Source of the DNA: Pseudoxanthomonas koreensis_A
Lineage (GTDB): Bacteria; Pseudomonadota; Gammaproteobacteria; Xanthomonadales; Xanthomonadaceae
Direction of reading: 5' to 3'
Length of the DNA: 64,000 bases
NCBI RefSeq assembly: GCF_041890415.1
Contig: NZ_CP169056.1
Location: 2,046,001 to 2,110,000 of the forward strand
Part shown: in pieces, positions 27,360 to 34,691 of the stretch
Position numbering within the stretch: position 1 is the first letter of the stretch
How the letters are laid out: every line of letters starts with the position of its first letter
Program-made: the position numbers and the translations under genes
Notes under the pieces: generated by a model
What the model was told of the DNA's origin: nothing
Seen by the model: only the letters and a program-made list of their open reading frames with translations
The model's database searches: none

Positions 27360-28652
27360 TCAGCGCTTGAGCGAGATGAACGCGTCGCGGCCGGCATAGC
27401 GTGCCGAGGCACCCAGCGCTTCCTCGATGCGCAGCAGCTGGTTGTACTTGGCCACGCGGTCGCTGCGGCACAGCGAGCCGGTCTTGATCTGGGTCGCGGT
27501 GGTGGCCACGGCAATATCCGAGATCGTGGTGTCCTCGGTCTCGCCGGAGCGATGCGACACGATCGAGGCGTAGTTGGCCTTGTGCGCCATGGCAATGGCA
27601 TCCAGGGTCTCGGTCAGGGTGCCGATCTGGTTGACCTTGATCAGGATCGCGTTGGCGGTGCCCGAATCGATGCCCTGCTTGAGGATCTTCGGGTTGGTCA
27701 CGAACAGGTCGTCACCGACCAGCTGCACCTTGCTGCCCACGCGCTCGGTCAGCAGCTTCCAGCCGGCCCAGTCGTCCTCGGCCAGGCCGTCCTCGATGGT
27801 GATGATCGGGTACTGGGCGACCCAGTCGGCCAGGAAGTCGACGAACTGCTCGCTGGTCAGGCGCTTGTTCTCGCCGACCAGGTGGTACTTGCCGTTGTCG
27901 AAGAACTCCGACGACGCCACGTCCAGGCCCAGCAGCACGTCTTCGCCAGCCGTGTAGCCGGCCTTGCCGATGGCCTCCAGGATGGTGTCCAGGGCTTCGA
28001 CATTGCTGCGGAAATCCGGGGCGAAGCCGCCCTCGTCGCCCACCGCCGTGCTCAGGCCGTGGCCCTTGAGCACCGACTTGAGCGAATGGAAGATCTCGGT
28101 GCCGGTGCGCAGCGCCTCGGAGAACGAGCCGGCGCCAACCGGCAGCACCATGAACTCCTGGAAGTCGACGTTGTTGTCGGCATGCGCGCCGCCGTTGATG
28201 ATGTTCATCATCGGCACCGGCAGGCAGACGTCGGATTCGGTGATGCCGGACAGGTATTGCCACAGCGGCTGCTTCTTCGAAGCGGCGACCGCGTGCGCAG
28301 CAGCCATCGACACGCCCAGCAGCGCATTGGCGCCCAGGCGGCCCTTGTTCTCGGTGCCGTCCAGGTCGATCAGGCGGCGGTCCAGGCCCTGCTGGTCAAC
28401 CGCGTCCAGGCCGGCCAGGGCCTGCGCGATCGGGCCATTGACGTTGGCCACCGCGTTCTTCACGCCCTTGCCCAGGTAGCGGGTCTTGTCGCCGTCGCGC
28501 AGTTCCACGGCCTCCTTGGTGCCGGTGGAAGCGCCGGACGGCACCGCGGCGCGCCCGAAGGAGCCGTCGGCCAGGGTCACCTCGGCTTCGAGAGTGGGGT
28601 TGCCGCGACTGTCGAGGATTTCGCGGGCGTGGATCTTGGCAATGCTGGTCAT
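27360..28652 (-). CDS. eno: Enolase
   Basis: 430 residues from ATG 28652. Enolase interconverts 2-phosphoglycerate and phosphoenolpyruvate and is also a degradosome component. Conserved segments: REILDSRGNPTLEAEV, the GASTGTKEAVELRD loop, metal ligands in LGLDVASSEFF, IEDGLAEDDW and LVGDDLFVTN, catalytic Lys in ILIKVNQIGTLTET and SHRSGETEDTTI near the end. Its 5' side is a 290-base gap with a GTAG doublet, so it probably has its own promoter; ftsB and ispD follow closely. Confidence 0.98.
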   Translation of the reverse strand: MTSIAKIHAREILDSRGNPTLEAEVTLADGSFGRAAVPSGASTGTKEAVELRDGDKTRYLGKGVKNAVANVNGPIAQALAGLDAVDQQGLDRRLIDLDGTENKGRLGANALLGVSMAAAHAVAASKKQPLWQYLSGITESDVCLPVPMMNIINGGAHADNNVDFQEFMVLPVGAGSFSEALRTGTEIFHSLKSVLKGHGLSTAVGDEGGFAPDFRSNVEALDTILEAIGKAGYTAGEDVLLGLDVASSEFFDNGKYHLVGENKRLTSEQFVDFLADWVAQYPIITIEDGLAEDDWAGWKLLTERVGSKVQLVGDDLFVTNPKILKQGIDSGTANAILIKVNQIGTLTETLDAIAMAHKANYASIVSHRSGETEDTTISDIAVATTATQIKTGSLCRSDRVAKYNQLLRIEEALGASARYAGRDAFISLKR

Positions 28653-28776
28653 GGAAGCGCAAACGTCCGGTGGGGTGGAGTCGGACGAGAGTTTAGCGGA
28701 GCGCGGCCTGGCCTGCCGGATTTGCGCCACTTTGCGGACCACCGGTCGGTTGCCGGCGAAAGCATCGGCAGCCCCT

Positions 28777-28882
28777 GTAGGAGCCGGCCTTGCCGGCGAC
28801 CGCCACGGTGGATGCGTTCGCGCGAAACTTGGCGGCGAATGGTCCACCCGCCTCCACGGTCGCCGGCAAGACCGGCTCCTAC
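28777..28882. repeat. GTAG-headed extragenic palindrome doublet (SMAG-like) between kdsA and eno
   Basis: The unit GTAGGAGCCGGCCTTGCCGG starts at 28777, and an inverted unit ends in CTAC at 28882, enclosing about 55 bases. The two outer units pair to form a long hairpin. It occupies most of the 290-base gap between kdsA and eno. A short direct repeat, GGAGGTACGGCGG, follows at about 28909-28937. No gene is seen here. Confidence 0.85.
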
Positions 28883-28942
28883 AACAGGGGTTGCGGCGAG
28901 GAGGTACGGCGGGGGGTTATGGCGGGGAGGTACGGCGGAGGC

Positions 28943-29776
28943 TTACAGCGCCTGTTCGGCGAAGCCGTGGCGCTTGGTCACCGCGTCCAGTTCCAGCAGC
29001 GTTTCCAGCAGCGCCTCCATCCGGTCCAGCGGCCAGGCGTTGGGGCCATCGGACAGGGCCTTGGAGGGGTCGGGGTGGGTTTCGGCAAACAGGCCGGCCA
29101 CGCCCACGGCCACCGCCGCACGCGCCAGCACCGGCACGAACTCGCGCTGGCCGCCGGAACTGGTGCCCTGCCCGCCCGGCAACTGCACCGAATGGGTGGC
29201 GTCGAACACCACCGGGCATCCGGTCTGGCGCATCACGCTCAGCGAGCGCATGTCGCTGACCAGGTTGTTGTAGCCGAAGCTGGCGCCGCGCTCGCACACC
29301 ATGATCTGCCCGTTGCCGGTGGACCTGGCCTTCTCCACCACCGGCGCCATGTCCCACGGCGAAAGGAACTGGCCCTTCTTGATGTTGACCGGCTTGCCGG
29401 CGGCGCAGACATTGCGGATGAAGTCGGTCTGGCGCACCAGGAAGGCCGGGGTCTGCAGCACGTCCACCACCGAGGCCACCTCGTCCAGCGGGGTGTACTC
29501 GTGCACGTCGGTCAGCACCGGCACGCCGACCTGCTTCTTCACCTCGGCCAGCACCTTCAACCCTTCCTCCAGGCCGGGCCCGCGGAAGCTGGTGCCGGAG
29601 GTGCGGTTGGCCTTGTCGAAGCTGGACTTGAAGATGAAGTTCATCCCCAGCCGCGCGGTGATCTCCTTGAGCCGGCCGGCCACGTCCAGCTGCAGTTGCA
29701 TCGATTCGATCACGCAGGGGCCGGCGATCAGGAACAGCGGCCGGTCCAGGCCGGCCTCGAATCCGCACAGCTTCAT
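28943..29776 (-). CDS. kdsA: 3-deoxy-D-manno-octulosonate 8-phosphate synthase
   Basis: 277 residues from ATG 29776, with AAGGAGG upstream. KdsA condenses arabinose 5-phosphate with phosphoenolpyruvate to make KDO 8-phosphate for lipopolysaccharide. The LIAGPCVIES start, FKSSFDKANRTS, VLTDVHEYTPLDEV and NIKKGQFLSPWDM segments are diagnostic. The start overlaps the pyrG stop as ATGA, so translation is coupled to CTP synthase, which makes the CTP later needed to activate KDO. Confidence 0.97.
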   Translation of the reverse strand: MKLCGFEAGLDRPLFLIAGPCVIESMQLQLDVAGRLKEITARLGMNFIFKSSFDKANRTSGTSFRGPGLEEGLKVLAEVKKQVGVPVLTDVHEYTPLDEVASVVDVLQTPAFLVRQTDFIRNVCAAGKPVNIKKGQFLSPWDMAPVVEKARSTGNGQIMVCERGASFGYNNLVSDMRSLSVMRQTGCPVVFDATHSVQLPGGQGTSSGGQREFVPVLARAAVAVGVAGLFAETHPDPSKALSDGPNAWPLDRMEALLETLLELDAVTKRHGFAEQAL

Positions 29777-31434
29777 GCCCGCGCCTCCTTCAGCAACTTG
29801 CCGCCGGCCTTCTTCTCGCGCGCGGCGCGGATGAAGCCGACGAACAACGGGTGGCCATCGCGCGGGGTGGACAGGAACTCCGGGTGCGCCTGGCAGGCGA
29901 GGAACCACGGGTGCGCGCTGCGCGGCAGCTCGACCATCTCCACCAGCAGGTCGTCCATCGACTTGGCCGAGATCACCAGGCCCGCGTCCTCCAGTTGGGT
30001 GCGGTAGCGGTTGTTGAACTCGTAGCGGTGGCGGTGGCGCTCGGCCACCACGTCCTTGCCGTACAGCTCGCGCGCCAGGGTGCCGGGCTTGAGCCGTTGC
30101 TCCTGCAGGCCCAGGCGCATGGTGCCGCCCAGGTCCGAACCCTCGTTGCGCAGTTCCATCTCGCCACTGGCCGTGCGCCACTCGGTGATCAGGCCGATCA
30201 CCGGGTGCTCGCACTGCTTGTCGTTCTCGGTGCTGTTGGCACCCTCCAGCCCGGCGACGTGGCGCGCGTAGTCCACCACCGCCGCCTGCATGCCGTAGCA
30301 GATGCCGAAATACGGGATGCCGTGCTCGCGGGCGTAGCGGGAGGTGAGCACCTTGCCCTCGAAGCCGCGGTCGCCGAAACCACCGGGCACCAGCACGCCA
30401 TCGACGTCGGCCAGGGCGGACATGTCACTGCCCTCCAGCTCCTGCGCCTCCAGCCACTTCAGGGTGACCCGGGTGCGCTGGCGCAGGCCACCGTGCTTGA
30501 GCGCCTCGCCCACCGACTTGTACGCATCCTTGTGATCCACGTACTTGCCGACCACCGCGATGGTGACCTCGTCGACCGGGCGCACCGTTGCATCGACCGC
30601 CGCCTCCCACTCGCCCAGGTCCGGCGCCTGGCTGGAAGGCAGCCGCAGGCGATCCACCACCAGGGTGTCCAGGCCCTGCGCATGCAATTCCAGCGGCAGC
30701 TTGTACAGCACGTCCACGTCCTGCACCGAGATCACCGCGCGCTCGGACACGTTGGTGAACAGCGCGATCTTGCGCCGCTCGCCATCGGGCAGCGGCTGCT
30801 CGCTGCGGCACAGCAGCACGTCGGGCTGGATGCCGATCGAGCGCAGCTCCTTGACCGAGTGCTGGGTGGGCTTGGTCTTCAACTCGCCGGCCGCGGCGAT
30901 GTACGGCACCAGGGTCAGGTGCATGAACAGCGCCTTGTCCGGGCCGCGCTCGGCGCGGATCTGGCGGATCGCCTCCAGGAACGGCAGCGATTCGATGTCG
31001 CCCACCGTCCCGCCGATCTCCACCAGGGCCACGTCGAAGCCCTCGGTGGCCTCGTCGATGCAGCGCTTGATCTCGTCGGTGATGTGCGGGATCACCTGCA
31101 CGGTGGCGCCGAGGTAATCGCCGCGGCGCTCCTTGCGGATCACGGCCTCGTAGATGCGGCCGGTGGTGACCGAATTCCTGCGGTTCAGGCGGGTGCGCAC
31201 GAAGCGCTCGTAGTGGCCCAGGTCCAGGTCGGTCTCGGCGCCGTCGTCGGTGACGTACACCTCGCCGTGCTGGAACGGGCTCATCGTCCCGGGATCCACG
31301 TTGATGTAGGGGTCCAGCTTCATCATCGTGACCTTCAGGCCACGGGCTTCGAGGATGGACGCAAGCGACGCGGCGGCGATGCCCTTGCCTAGCGAGGACA
31401 CGACACCGCCGGTCACGAATATCAGGGGAGTCAT
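29773..31434 (-). CDS. pyrG: CTP synthase
   Basis: 553 residues from ATG 31434; a start 7 codons upstream is open but unsupported. PyrG aminates UTP to CTP with glutamine. The synthetase domain (1-270) starts TPLIFVTGGVVSSLGKGI and contains MKLDPYINVDPGTMSP; the glutaminase domain (about 290-545) has the nucleophile Cys in FGICYGMQ and the His/Glu pair in CQAHPEFLSTP. The residue after the nucleophile is Tyr where E. coli has Leu. It heads the pyrG-kdsA pair. Confidence 0.98.
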   Translation of the reverse strand: MTPLIFVTGGVVSSLGKGIAAASLASILEARGLKVTMMKLDPYINVDPGTMSPFQHGEVYVTDDGAETDLDLGHYERFVRTRLNRRNSVTTGRIYEAVIRKERRGDYLGATVQVIPHITDEIKRCIDEATEGFDVALVEIGGTVGDIESLPFLEAIRQIRAERGPDKALFMHLTLVPYIAAAGELKTKPTQHSVKELRSIGIQPDVLLCRSEQPLPDGERRKIALFTNVSERAVISVQDVDVLYKLPLELHAQGLDTLVVDRLRLPSSQAPDLGEWEAAVDATVRPVDEVTIAVVGKYVDHKDAYKSVGEALKHGGLRQRTRVTLKWLEAQELEGSDMSALADVDGVLVPGGFGDRGFEGKVLTSRYAREHGIPYFGICYGMQAAVVDYARHVAGLEGANSTENDKQCEHPVIGLITEWRTASGEMELRNEGSDLGGTMRLGLQEQRLKPGTLARELYGKDVVAERHRHRYEFNNRYRTQLEDAGLVISAKSMDDLLVEMVELPRSAHPWFLACQAHPEFLSTPRDGHPLFVGFIRAAREKKAGGKLLKEARA

Positions 31435-31570
31435 GGCGGGGCTCCGGAAACCCATAGTCTACCGGCTGGCCCGGCATTGCCCAAGCCGGCCCCCGCCCGG
31501 AAACGCGGCGCGCGGCCCGCAAATGCCCGGCCGCAGGCGTCTTGCAGGCGTCTTGCAGCTGCCGCCGCGA

Positions 31571-31831
31571 TCAGCGGCGGGCACGCTCCTCTTCTTCCTC
31601 TTCGCGCTGCGGCCGGGCCTTGTCGCGGCTGTCCTTGCCGCTGCGGGCGGCTTCGCGGCGCTTGGCGCGCTCGGCATCCTCGTCGCGCTCGCGCTGTTCC
31701 TGGGCCTTGTGCTCGGCAAGTGCGCCCTGCGGGTCCTGCGACGGCCGGGCCTGGGACTGCGCCAGCAGGGGCACCGCCACGACGGCGGCCGCCACCACGG
31801 CCACTACGCTCCACAACAGATGTCGGTTCAT
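31571..31831 (-). CDS. Small exported, highly charged protein of unknown function
   Basis: 86 residues from ATG 31831, with GAGGAA upstream. The N-terminus is a signal peptide or membrane anchor (NRHLLWSVVAVVAAAVVAVP). The rest is almost only Arg, Glu, Asp, Lys, Gln and Ala, ending in six consecutive Glu and ARR, and is probably disordered or a long helix. No family is recognised. It lies between parE (divergent, 234 bases) and pyrG (same strand, 136 bases upstream of it). The clean ribosome site and the export signal support a real gene. Confidence 0.65.
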   Translation of the reverse strand: MNRHLLWSVVAVVAAAVVAVPLLAQSQARPSQDPQGALAEHKAQEQRERDEDAERAKRREAARSGKDSRDKARPQREEEEEERARR

Positions 31832-32065
31832 GTGTTCCTCCTTCGCTGGGGCCGATCACCACGCCCGGATGGGGTTGCCACCACAGGATGGTGGCGACGG
31901 CGCGGGATTTCCAGCGCCCGCATACCGGAACCGGACCGGCACCGGGCACGGCGCCCGTTATACGCGCCCGTGCCGCACGTGCGCATGAACGCCATCCGGA
32001 CGTGCAAAAACCGGCACCAGGCCGCACACTTCCAGGCTGTTTCCCCGCGCCGCCAGCAGCATTCC

Positions 32066-33955
32066 ATGAGCAGCCGCTACAACGCCGCCGATATCGAAGT
32101 CCTTTCCGGCCTGGACCCGGTCAAGCGCCGCCCGGGCATGTATACCGACACCACCCGGCCCAACCACCTGGCCCAGGAAGTCATCGACAACGCGGTGGAC
32201 GAGGCCCTGGCCGGGCACGCCAGGACCGTCGAGGTGGCCCTGTACCGGGACGGCAGTTGCGAGGTGGCCGACGACGGCCGCGGCATGCCGGTGGACATCC
32301 ATCCGGAGGAGAAGATCCCCGGCGCGGAGCTGATCCTCACCCGGCTGCATGCAGGCGGCAAGTTCAACAACAAGAACTACACCTTCTCCGGTGGCCTGCA
32401 TGGCGTGGGCGTGAGCGTGGTCAACGCGCTGTCCACCCTGGTGGAAGTGCACATCAAGCGCGACGGCAGCGAACACCGGCTCAGCTTCCGCAACGGCGAC
32501 CGCGCCACCCCGCTGGAGGTCGTCGGTGCGGTCGGGCGCAAGAACACCGGCACCCGCCTGCGCTTCTGGCCGGACCCGAAGTACTTCGACACGCCGAAGT
32601 TCAACCTGCGCGCCCTGCGCCACCTGCTGCGTGCCAAGGCGGTGCTGTGCCCCGGCCTGACCGTGACCCTGCTGGACGAAGCCAGCGGCGAACGCGACAC
32701 GTGGCATTACGAGGACGGCCTGCGCGACTACCTCAAGGGCGCGCTGGCCGGGCTGGAACTGCTGCCGGCCGAGTTGTTCACCGGGGCGCTGAAGAAGGAC
32801 ACCGAAACCGTGGACTGGGCGGCGGCCTGGCTGCCGGAAGGTGACCTGGTGCAGGAGAGCTACGTCAACCTGATCCCCACCGCCCAGCACGGCACCCACG
32901 TCAACGGCCTGCGCTCGGGCCTGACCGAGGCGCTGCGCGAGTTCTGCGACTTCCGCAACCTGCTGCCGCGTGGGGTCAAGCTGGCGCCGGAGGATGTCTG
33001 GGACCGGATCTCGTTCGTGCTGTCGCTGAAGATGACCGACCCGCAGTTCAGCGGCCAGACCAAGGAGCGGCTGAGCTCGCGCCAGGCGGCCGGCTTCATC
33101 GAGGGTGCCGCGCACGATGCGTTCAGCCTGTGGTTGAACCAGCACGTGGAACTGGGCGAGAAGATCGCCCAGCTCGCGATCGAGCGCGCCAGCGCGCGGC
33201 TGAAGACCGAAAAGCAGATCGTGCGCAAGAAGGTCACCCAGGGCCCGGCGCTGCCGGGCAAGCTGGCCGACTGCATCAGCCAGGATCTCTCGCGCACCGA
33301 ATTGTTCCTGGTGGAAGGCGACTCGGCCGGCGGCAGTGCCAGGCAGGCGCGCGACAAGGATTTCCAGGCCATCCTCCCGCTGCGCGGCAAGATCCTCAAC
33401 ACCTGGGAGGTCGCCAGCGGCACCGTGCTGGGGTCGGAGGAAGTGCACAACCTGGCCATCGCCATCGGCTGCGACCCGGGCAAGGACGACATCTCCGGGT
33501 TGCGCTACGGCAAGGTGGTGATCCTGGCCGACGCCGATTCGGACGGCCTGCACATCGCCACCCTGCTCAGTGCGCTGTTCCTGCGCCACTTCCCGGCACT
33601 GGTGGCCGCCGGGCACGTGTTCGTGGCAATGCCGCCGCTGTTCCGGGTGGACGTGGGCAAACAGGTGTTCTATGCGCTGGACGAGGAAGAGAAGCGCCTG
33701 CTGCTGGAGAAGATTTCGCGCGAGAAAATCAAGGGCCAGGTCAACGTCACCCGCTTCAAGGGCTTGGGCGAAATGAATCCGCAGCAGCTGCGCGAGTCCA
33801 CCATCCACCCCGACACCCGCCGCCTGGTGCAGCTGACCGTGGACGATGGCGACCAGACCCGCGCCCTGATGGACATGCTGCTGGCCAAGAAGCGCGCTGG
33901 CGACCGCAAGGCCTGGCTGGAAACCAAGGGCGACCTGGCCTCGCTCGAAGTCTGA
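32066..33955 (+). CDS. parE: DNA topoisomerase IV subunit B
   Basis: 629 residues from ATG 32066. ParE is the ATPase and TOPRIM subunit of topoisomerase IV, which decatenates daughter chromosomes with ParC. GHKL ATPase motifs: EVIDNAVDEALAGH, DDGRGMPVDIH and SGGLHGVGVSVVNALS. TOPRIM: LFLVEGDSAGGSARQARD, then ILADADSDGLHIATLL. The C-terminal FKGLGEMNPQQLRESTI is conserved. Length and the TOPRIM insert pattern fit ParE, not GyrB. The start has no strong ribosome site. parC is not adjacent. Confidence 0.95.
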   Translation: MSSRYNAADIEVLSGLDPVKRRPGMYTDTTRPNHLAQEVIDNAVDEALAGHARTVEVALYRDGSCEVADDGRGMPVDIHPEEKIPGAELILTRLHAGGKFNNKNYTFSGGLHGVGVSVVNALSTLVEVHIKRDGSEHRLSFRNGDRATPLEVVGAVGRKNTGTRLRFWPDPKYFDTPKFNLRALRHLLRAKAVLCPGLTVTLLDEASGERDTWHYEDGLRDYLKGALAGLELLPAELFTGALKKDTETVDWAAAWLPEGDLVQESYVNLIPTAQHGTHVNGLRSGLTEALREFCDFRNLLPRGVKLAPEDVWDRISFVLSLKMTDPQFSGQTKERLSSRQAAGFIEGAAHDAFSLWLNQHVELGEKIAQLAIERASARLKTEKQIVRKKVTQGPALPGKLADCISQDLSRTELFLVEGDSAGGSARQARDKDFQAILPLRGKILNTWEVASGTVLGSEEVHNLAIAIGCDPGKDDISGLRYGKVVILADADSDGLHIATLLSALFLRHFPALVAAGHVFVAMPPLFRVDVGKQVFYALDEEEKRLLLEKISREKIKGQVNVTRFKGLGEMNPQQLRESTIHPDTRRLVQLTVDDGDQTRALMDMLLAKKRAGDRKAWLETKGDLASLEV

Positions 33956-33986
33956 GCCGATATCGGCTTGCTACCGTGCCGCCGCC

Positions 33987-34550
33987 TCAGCCGGCGAGCT
34001 GCCGGTTCAGCCAGGCCTTGGCGAAGCGCAGGTCGCGGTCCACCGTGGGCACCGAAACATCCAGCACGGTCGCGATCTCCTCGTGCGACATGCCGCCGAA
34101 GTAGGCCAGTTCCACCACCCGGCCGGCACGCTCGTCATGGCCGCTCAGCCGTTCCAGCGCCTGGTGCAGGGCAAGCACGTCGTACACGCCGGTGTCCTGC
34201 ACCGGCCCGCCCTGCAGGTCCGCGTGCGACAGAGTCACATTGACCACATCGCCACCGCGCTTGGAAGCGGCGCGGGCGCGGGCATGGTCGACCAGCACCG
34301 CGCGCATCTTCAATGCCGCCAGGGCGAAGAAGTGGGCACGGTCGGCAAAACCCACGTCCCGTCCCAGCATCCGCAACAGCGCCTCGTGCACCAGCGACGT
34401 CGGCCGCAGCGTCGCGTCGCCGCGGCCGCGGTCCAGACGCGCGGCGGCCATCTCGCGCAGCATCGCGTACACCGAGTCGAACAGCGACTCGCGCGCCTGC
34501 AGGTCGCCGGCGCGCCATGAGTGCAGCAAGGTGGTGATGTCGTGCGACAC
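33987..34550 (-). CDS. ECF-type RNA polymerase sigma factor (TIGR02999/ECF43-like), second copy
   Basis: 187 residues from GTG 34550. Region 2 (about 10-100) has ATLRPTSLVHEALLRMLG and HFFALAALKMRAVLVDHARARA; region 4 (about 125-180) has VVELAYFGGMSHEEIATVLDVSVPTVDRDLRFAKAWL split over the usual helices. It belongs to the same subfamily as the sigma factor at 2.5-3.0 kb but is only distantly similar, so it is not a recent duplicate. Unlike that one it has no kinase beside it: parE is convergent on one side and the GH43 of the arabinose island lies on the other. Its activator must lie elsewhere. Confidence 0.85.
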   Translation of the reverse strand: MSHDITTLLHSWRAGDLQARESLFDSVYAMLREMAAARLDRGRGDATLRPTSLVHEALLRMLGRDVGFADRAHFFALAALKMRAVLVDHARARAASKRGGDVVNVTLSHADLQGGPVQDTGVYDVLALHQALERLSGHDERAGRVVELAYFGGMSHEEIATVLDVSVPTVDRDLRFAKAWLNRQLAG

Positions 34551-34652
34551 GCGGTGTGTTCCCGGTCAACCGACGCGCGGGCGGGCTCGATGCCACGCGT
34601 CCGGCCCGATTATAGGCCTGCGTCCGCGGGCGCCATGGGCGCACGGCCCCAT

Positions 34653-34691
34653 GTCGGCTCAGTGGGTCGGCTCAGTGGGTCGGCTCAGTGG
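34653..34691. repeat. Tandem repeat, three 13-bp units, across the GH43 stop codon
   Basis: Three perfect copies of GTCGGCTCAGTGG at 34653-34665, 34666-34678 and 34679-34691. The stop codon of the minus-strand GH43 gene (34685-34687) is in the third copy. Because 13 is not a multiple of three, each added or lost unit would change what lies downstream only, not the present C-terminus. Confidence 0.9.

Noticed and set aside
31888..31912. Hairpin GCCACCA-CAGGA-TGGTGGC upstream of parE as a terminator
   Set aside because: The stem is short and no T-run follows on either strand.
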